A stretch of 64,000 nucleotides of DNA from an uncultured Prevotellaceae bacterium (GTDB lineage Bacteria > Bacteroidota > Bacteroidia > Bacteroidales > Bacteroidaceae). This document shows, in pieces, positions 61,105 to 64,000 of the stretch (positions are counted from its first letter, which is position 1; every line of letters starts with the position of its first letter). Location: contig CACZVN010000007.1 in NCBI GenBank assembly GCA_902784615.1, forward strand, positions 1 through 64,000. The letters run 5' to 3'. The position numbers and the translations under genes were made by a program. The notes under the pieces are model-generated. The model did no database searches. It saw only the letters and a program-made list of their open reading frames with translations, and was not told the origin of the DNA.

Positions 61105-61407
61105 ATGAACAAGGTACGAATTACAGCCATCCGTCAGACGGTCTATCCTGACCTGATGGCAAAGTATGAGAATCCAATTGAGCATACTTGTGATGTCAGG
61201 GAGGGTCAGCAATGGATCTCTGAGAATGGTAAATGTCCTGAAGGAATGTGTCCTTCTGCATGGTATTCCATGCGTGAGTTCGTGGAATCGTTAGCCAGAG
61301 GTGAAGGGAACTTTTATGATGGCTGGATGAAAAATCCCTTGAGTGCGATGATCAGCTGCAACGACGGCTTCCGTCCGTTCAGTTTCTATATTGAGGTGGT
61401 TGAATAA
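61105..61407 (+). CDS. TIGR04076 family protein
   Basis: A 100-aa cytosolic protein. The N-terminal MNKVRITAIRQTVYPDLM, the Cys-containing ENGKCPEGMCPSAW and the C-terminal NDGFRPFSFYIEVVE match the small TIGR04076 family, whose function is unknown. It follows the MGMT-like gene by 43 bases, perhaps in the same transcript. The three Cys residues (29, 44, 49 or nearby) could bind metal, but this is speculative. Confidence 0.78.
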   Translation: MNKVRITAIRQTVYPDLMAKYENPIEHTCDVREGQQWISENGKCPEGMCPSAWYSMREFVESLARGEGNFYDGWMKNPLSAMISCNDGFRPFSFYIEVVE

Positions 61408-61433
61408 TTGAATCCGAAGATGACTTTTTTGCA

Positions 61434-61483
61434 AAATACCGCAGTCGTGGTATTTTTGATTCCTAATAATCTTCGTACCTTTG
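61434..61483 (+). promoter_or_regulatory. Promoter with palindromic operator-like element (SDR gene)
   Basis: AAATACC (61434-61440) and GGTATTT (61449-61455) around GCAGTCGT, then a -7 box TACCTTTG (61476-61483). The palindrome, centre and 20-base spacing are the same as before the symporter gene at 6429-6478. A short ORF of 8 codons (MKKMNIIN, near 61508) lies between it and the SDR start. Confidence 0.72.
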
Positions 61484-61545
61484 CACCCACAAAAGAGATA
61501 AGACACAATGAAGAAGATGAACATCATAAATTAATATCATATAAA

Positions 61546-62253
61546 ATGGAAAAAACAGTATTAGTGACAGGTGCCAATAAGGGCATAGGATTCGGAATTA
61601 GCAAGTATCTCGGCCTTAGTGGTTGGAAAGTGATTGTTGGCGCTCGCAATGAGGAGCGTGCAGAAAATGTTATCAACGAACTGAAATCAGCTGGTGTTGA
61701 CGTGCTGGGTTGGGTGAACATCGAACTGCGTGACCTCGCCAATATCGAACAGGCTGCCAGGGAGATAAATGAGAAATATGCTGGTCTTTCCCTGCTTGTG
61801 AACAATGCCGGCATCCCTGGTGATATGAGTGTGGACAGTCTGCACACAGAGATTAAAGATATCAAGGAGACACTTGACGTGAATTTCATCGGCACTTTCG
61901 CCCTCACCAAGGCACTGCTGCCTCTGCTCACCAAAAACGAGGGTCGCATCGTTAACGTGACCGTTCCTTCAGAGATCAGTCCATATTGGCATCCGTTAGC
62001 TTACGTTGCCAGCAAGGCAGCCCAGAATGCGATGATGGGTGTGATGGCCATTGAGTTCCAACAGAGCAACACCCCGTTAGAGGTATTCTCCGTACACCCG
62101 GGTCCCACCACCACCGATCTGAATGGTAACATGGCACTGCCTGGTTTCCATGACATCGAGACCGTAGGGCAGAAGATGGCTGAACTCATCAACGATGGAC
62201 AGAACCACCAGGGCGAATTCATTGAGCTTTATCCAATCGTTAAGGAGGACTAA
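61546..62253 (+). CDS. Short-chain dehydrogenase/reductase
   Basis: A 235-aa classical SDR. The cofactor motif is TGANKGIG, the NNAG motif lies at LLVNNAG, and the catalytic Tyr/Lys is in YVASKAAQ. The reaction is an NAD(P)-dependent oxidation or reduction, with substrate unknown. The start at 61546 is chosen because it gives the standard MEKTVLVTGANKG beginning. Its stop directly abuts the SusD stop on the other strand. Its promoter shares a palindrome with the symporter promoter. Confidence 0.92.
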   Translation: MEKTVLVTGANKGIGFGISKYLGLSGWKVIVGARNEERAENVINELKSAGVDVLGWVNIELRDLANIEQAAREINEKYAGLSLLVNNAGIPGDMSVDSLHTEIKDIKETLDVNFIGTFALTKALLPLLTKNEGRIVNVTVPSEISPYWHPLAYVASKAAQNAMMGVMAIEFQQSNTPLEVFSVHPGPTTTDLNGNMALPGFHDIETVGQKMAELINDGQNHQGEFIELYPIVKED

Positions 62254-63909
62254 TCAGTCATAGCCCTTGTTCTGGGTGAGGTTAGGATTGAGGGTGATGA
62301 TGTCGCCAGGGATGGGAAAGACGGTGGTGTGACCATCGCTCTCGTCTATCTTGCTATAGTCCTCGTTGCCCATGAAGAGACTCTCGTACTGATTGAAGCG
62401 GATGAGGTCCTGACGGCGCCAACCCTCCCAGCAGAGTTCGAGCAGACGTTCGTCGAGCAGGTTCTGAAGACTAATCTCCTTGGTAGGCATGGGGGCTCGT
62501 GAGCGCACGGCATCGTAGTCTGCCTGCCCGTCCATGCCGTTGCGGAGTTTGGCCTCTGCCCGCATCAGTAGCACATCGGCATAGCGGAAGAGTACGATGT
62601 CGTTGTCCATCAGACGACCGTTCTTGGTAGCATTCTTATCCACCTCGTATTTCTTCATACGTGCTCCTGCCGTCTCCACGTAGGGACTACCGCTCAGGTC
62701 GAGATCGACCTCCCAGGGGTAGTAGATGAAGGGATTGCCATTGCGGTCGTACACGATTTCATGGTTATAGTCATAAACCACTCCTGCCCAGTAGTTCTGG
62801 AAGAAGCGGGTGTCTTCCTCATCAGTATCGTATTTGAATATCTCGAGGACTCGTCTGGTGGCACAGGCACCGTTTTCACCAGTGAAACCGTAGGCATCAG
62901 CATGCCGGTAGTGCCATGAGCGGTAGAAACAGTCCTGTATGTTGTAATAGAGGTCCTTGTCCATGAAGATGGTCCAGATGTTCTCGTTAGAGTTCTCGTT
63001 GTGAACTTGGAAATTATTGGTGTAGGAGTCCTCGAGGGTAAAGCCACAGAGCTCCAGGAGGTCACAGTAATGGATGGTGGCCTCCCAGGCGTTCATCGTC
63101 TGGCCTTCGATGTCGAGTTGCATCTCACTGCCGTCAGGACGTACGCCGTCAGTCCAATCATCATCCATATAGACTTCGGCATTGAGCATGAGTTTGGCCA
63201 GCACGAAGAAGACTACAGGACGTGTAACACGACTATAGTAGTCGCCAGGCTTAGCACTGCTTGCCACCATGAGGTCGTCGCATGTTGCCTGCAGTTCACT
63301 GACGACAAACCTGAAGACCTCGCTGCGTTCCGACTGCGTCAGCTGGTTTCTTGACACATCGGTAGAGGTGATGATGGGCACGCGTCCGAAGAGGTCGAGC
63401 AGGTACCAGTAACAGATGGCGCGCAGGGCCCTCACCTCCGACGTGTAGCTGGTAAACTCGTCTGGGGTGAGCAGGTTTTTGTAGTTGTCGAGCAACTCGA
63501 TGGAGCGGTTGCTGAGGGTGATGACCTTGTAGAGGTATAGCCACGCGTTCTTGGGCATCTCGTGTCCTTTATCCCAAGAGTGGCGATACAGGTCCACCCA
63601 TGTACCGCCATCATACCAGTCGGTGCCTCGTATGGGCACCATGGCCTCGTCGGAGCCAAAGGTCTGCAGATCATAGATGCCACGGCAGGTGCCTTGTATG
63701 CCTTCGCCATCAGTCGAGCCGCCTATATAATTGTATAAGGTGGCGACAGTGTTCAGGTAGATGGCGTCGGCATTGGTGTAAACCTCCTCCTCTGAAATCT
63801 GGTCACGTGGATTTTCATTGAGAGAGCAGGATAAAGGTAAAAAGGTAAAAATGCAGACAAGTGCTGTGCCAAACACCAGCCGATTTATTCTATTGATCAT
63901 AGTAATCAT
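62254..63909 (-). CDS. SusD/RagB family nutrient-binding outer membrane lipoprotein
   Basis: A 551-aa lipoprotein (lipobox LPLSC, Cys28). The SusD fold is seen in the early NPRDQISEEEVYTNADAIY, the TPR-like helices around ALRAICYWYLLDLFGRVPI, and the C-terminal LLMRAEAKLRNG and LDERLLELCWEGWRRQDLIRF motifs. It binds glycan or peptide at the outer surface and caps its SusC partner. The partner's end is at the right edge. An AAGGTAAAAAGG repeat (63830-63852) forms part of the signal peptide hydrophobic core (IFTFLPLS). Another start is possible at 63900. Confidence 0.95.
   Translation of the reverse strand: MITMINRINRLVFGTALVCIFTFLPLSCSLNENPRDQISEEEVYTNADAIYLNTVATLYNYIGGSTDGEGIQGTCRGIYDLQTFGSDEAMVPIRGTDWYDGGTWVDLYRHSWDKGHEMPKNAWLYLYKVITLSNRSIELLDNYKNLLTPDEFTSYTSEVRALRAICYWYLLDLFGRVPIITSTDVSRNQLTQSERSEVFRFVVSELQATCDDLMVASSAKPGDYYSRVTRPVVFFVLAKLMLNAEVYMDDDWTDGVRPDGSEMQLDIEGQTMNAWEATIHYCDLLELCGFTLEDSYTNNFQVHNENSNENIWTIFMDKDLYYNIQDCFYRSWHYRHADAYGFTGENGACATRRVLEIFKYDTDEEDTRFFQNYWAGVVYDYNHEIVYDRNGNPFIYYPWEVDLDLSGSPYVETAGARMKKYEVDKNATKNGRLMDNDIVLFRYADVLLMRAEAKLRNGMDGQADYDAVRSRAPMPTKEISLQNLLDERLLELCWEGWRRQDLIRFNQYESLFMGNEDYSKIDESDGHTTVFPIPGDIITLNPNLTQNKGYD
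63830..63852. repeat. AAAGGTAAAAAGG repeat within SusD signal peptide
   Basis: The repeat TAAAGGTAAAAAGGTAAAAA codes on the minus strand for FTFLPL just before the lipobox. Related runs of the same motif lie at 12221-12249 and 58427-58462 outside genes. Confidence 0.7.
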
Positions 63910-63932
63910 AATTCCTAATTTCTAAATCCTCA

Positions 63933-64000
63933 TTAAAACTTCAAACTGAGAGCCATGGTGTAGGAACGATAGACGGGCATGACGTTCTTGTCGTCGATGC
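63933..64000 (-). CDS. SusC-like TonB receptor, C-terminal end (gene continues beyond window)
   Basis: The last 22 codons read NVMPVYRSYTMALSLKF and then a stop at 63933-63935. This is the usual terminal barrel strand of SusC/RagA receptors, and the position 23 bases upstream of SusD fits the SusC-SusD order. The rest lies right of the window. Confidence 0.85.
   Translation of the reverse strand, partial: IDDKNVMPVYRSYTMALSLKF

Noticed and set aside
61508-61534. Eight-codon leader peptide before the SDR gene
   Set aside because: Too short and without a regulatory codon pattern or terminator to support attenuation.

Overview
The window looks like a chromosome segment of a Bacteroidales bacterium, most likely Prevotellaceae. 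The reasons are promoters of the Bacteroidetes type (TTTG, about 20 bases, TAnnTTTG), a SusC/SusD pair at the right edge, BACON, VirE/BT4734-type and FISUMP-like domains, and a general lack of Shine-Dalgarno sites. Most of it is ordinary housekeeping and envelope DNA. The function calls come from reading the sequence and from family knowledge; no searches were run.

Layout. 1-5.2 kb: two converging metal-uptake style units (a FixH/YtkA-like lipoprotein with a TonB receptor; a second TonB receptor with a periplasmic HMA protein), probably for copper. 5.2-14.5 kb: tcdA, ridA, a dicarboxylate symporter, tRNA-Leu, manC, a HIT protein, greA, a PAP2 enzyme, an epimerase and rnr. 14.5-18.2 kb: a structured leader RNA, a large CbxX-type AAA+ protein and a small broken gene. 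18.2-26.8 kb: a lipoprotein, then an A+T-richer block made of a 1386-aa membrane protein (HEPN-like RNxxxH motif, coiled coil, three membrane helices, Sel1-type repeats), two tandem membrane-anchored bilobed aspartic proteases and a WYL regulator. This block is the best candidate for an undescribed envelope-sensing or defence system.

26.8-32.2 kb: a 2-hydroxyacid dehydrogenase, an iteron-like repeat region in front of a VirE-type primase/helicase-like protein, a sensor kinase and a hemolysin III protein. 32.2-40.1 kb: small lipoproteins and surface proteins (FISUMP-like, NlpC/P60-like, BACON plus FGE-like) interrupted by an Rpn-type nuclease, several driven by promoters embedded in terminator stem-loops. 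40.1-45 kb: a prolyl oligopeptidase, a zinc-ribbon membrane protein and a CoA transferase.

45-55.9 kb is a compact biosynthetic operon: an RsbU/RsbW-like phosphatase-kinase, an RsbV-like STAS protein, a 2467-aa NRPS (C-A-T-C-A-T-reductase) and a MATE exporter. It probably makes and exports a dipeptide aldehyde or its cyclised product. Both adenylation domains show the same specificity residues by eye. 55.9-64 kb: a secreted hypothetical protein, cysS, a papain-like protease, superoxide dismutase, an alkylation-repair pair, a TIGR04076 protein, an SDR enzyme, SusD and the end of SusC.

The window is also rich in small dispersed repeats and palindromes. Several sit in frame inside genes (epimerase, NRPS, cysS, a TonB receptor, the SusD signal peptide).
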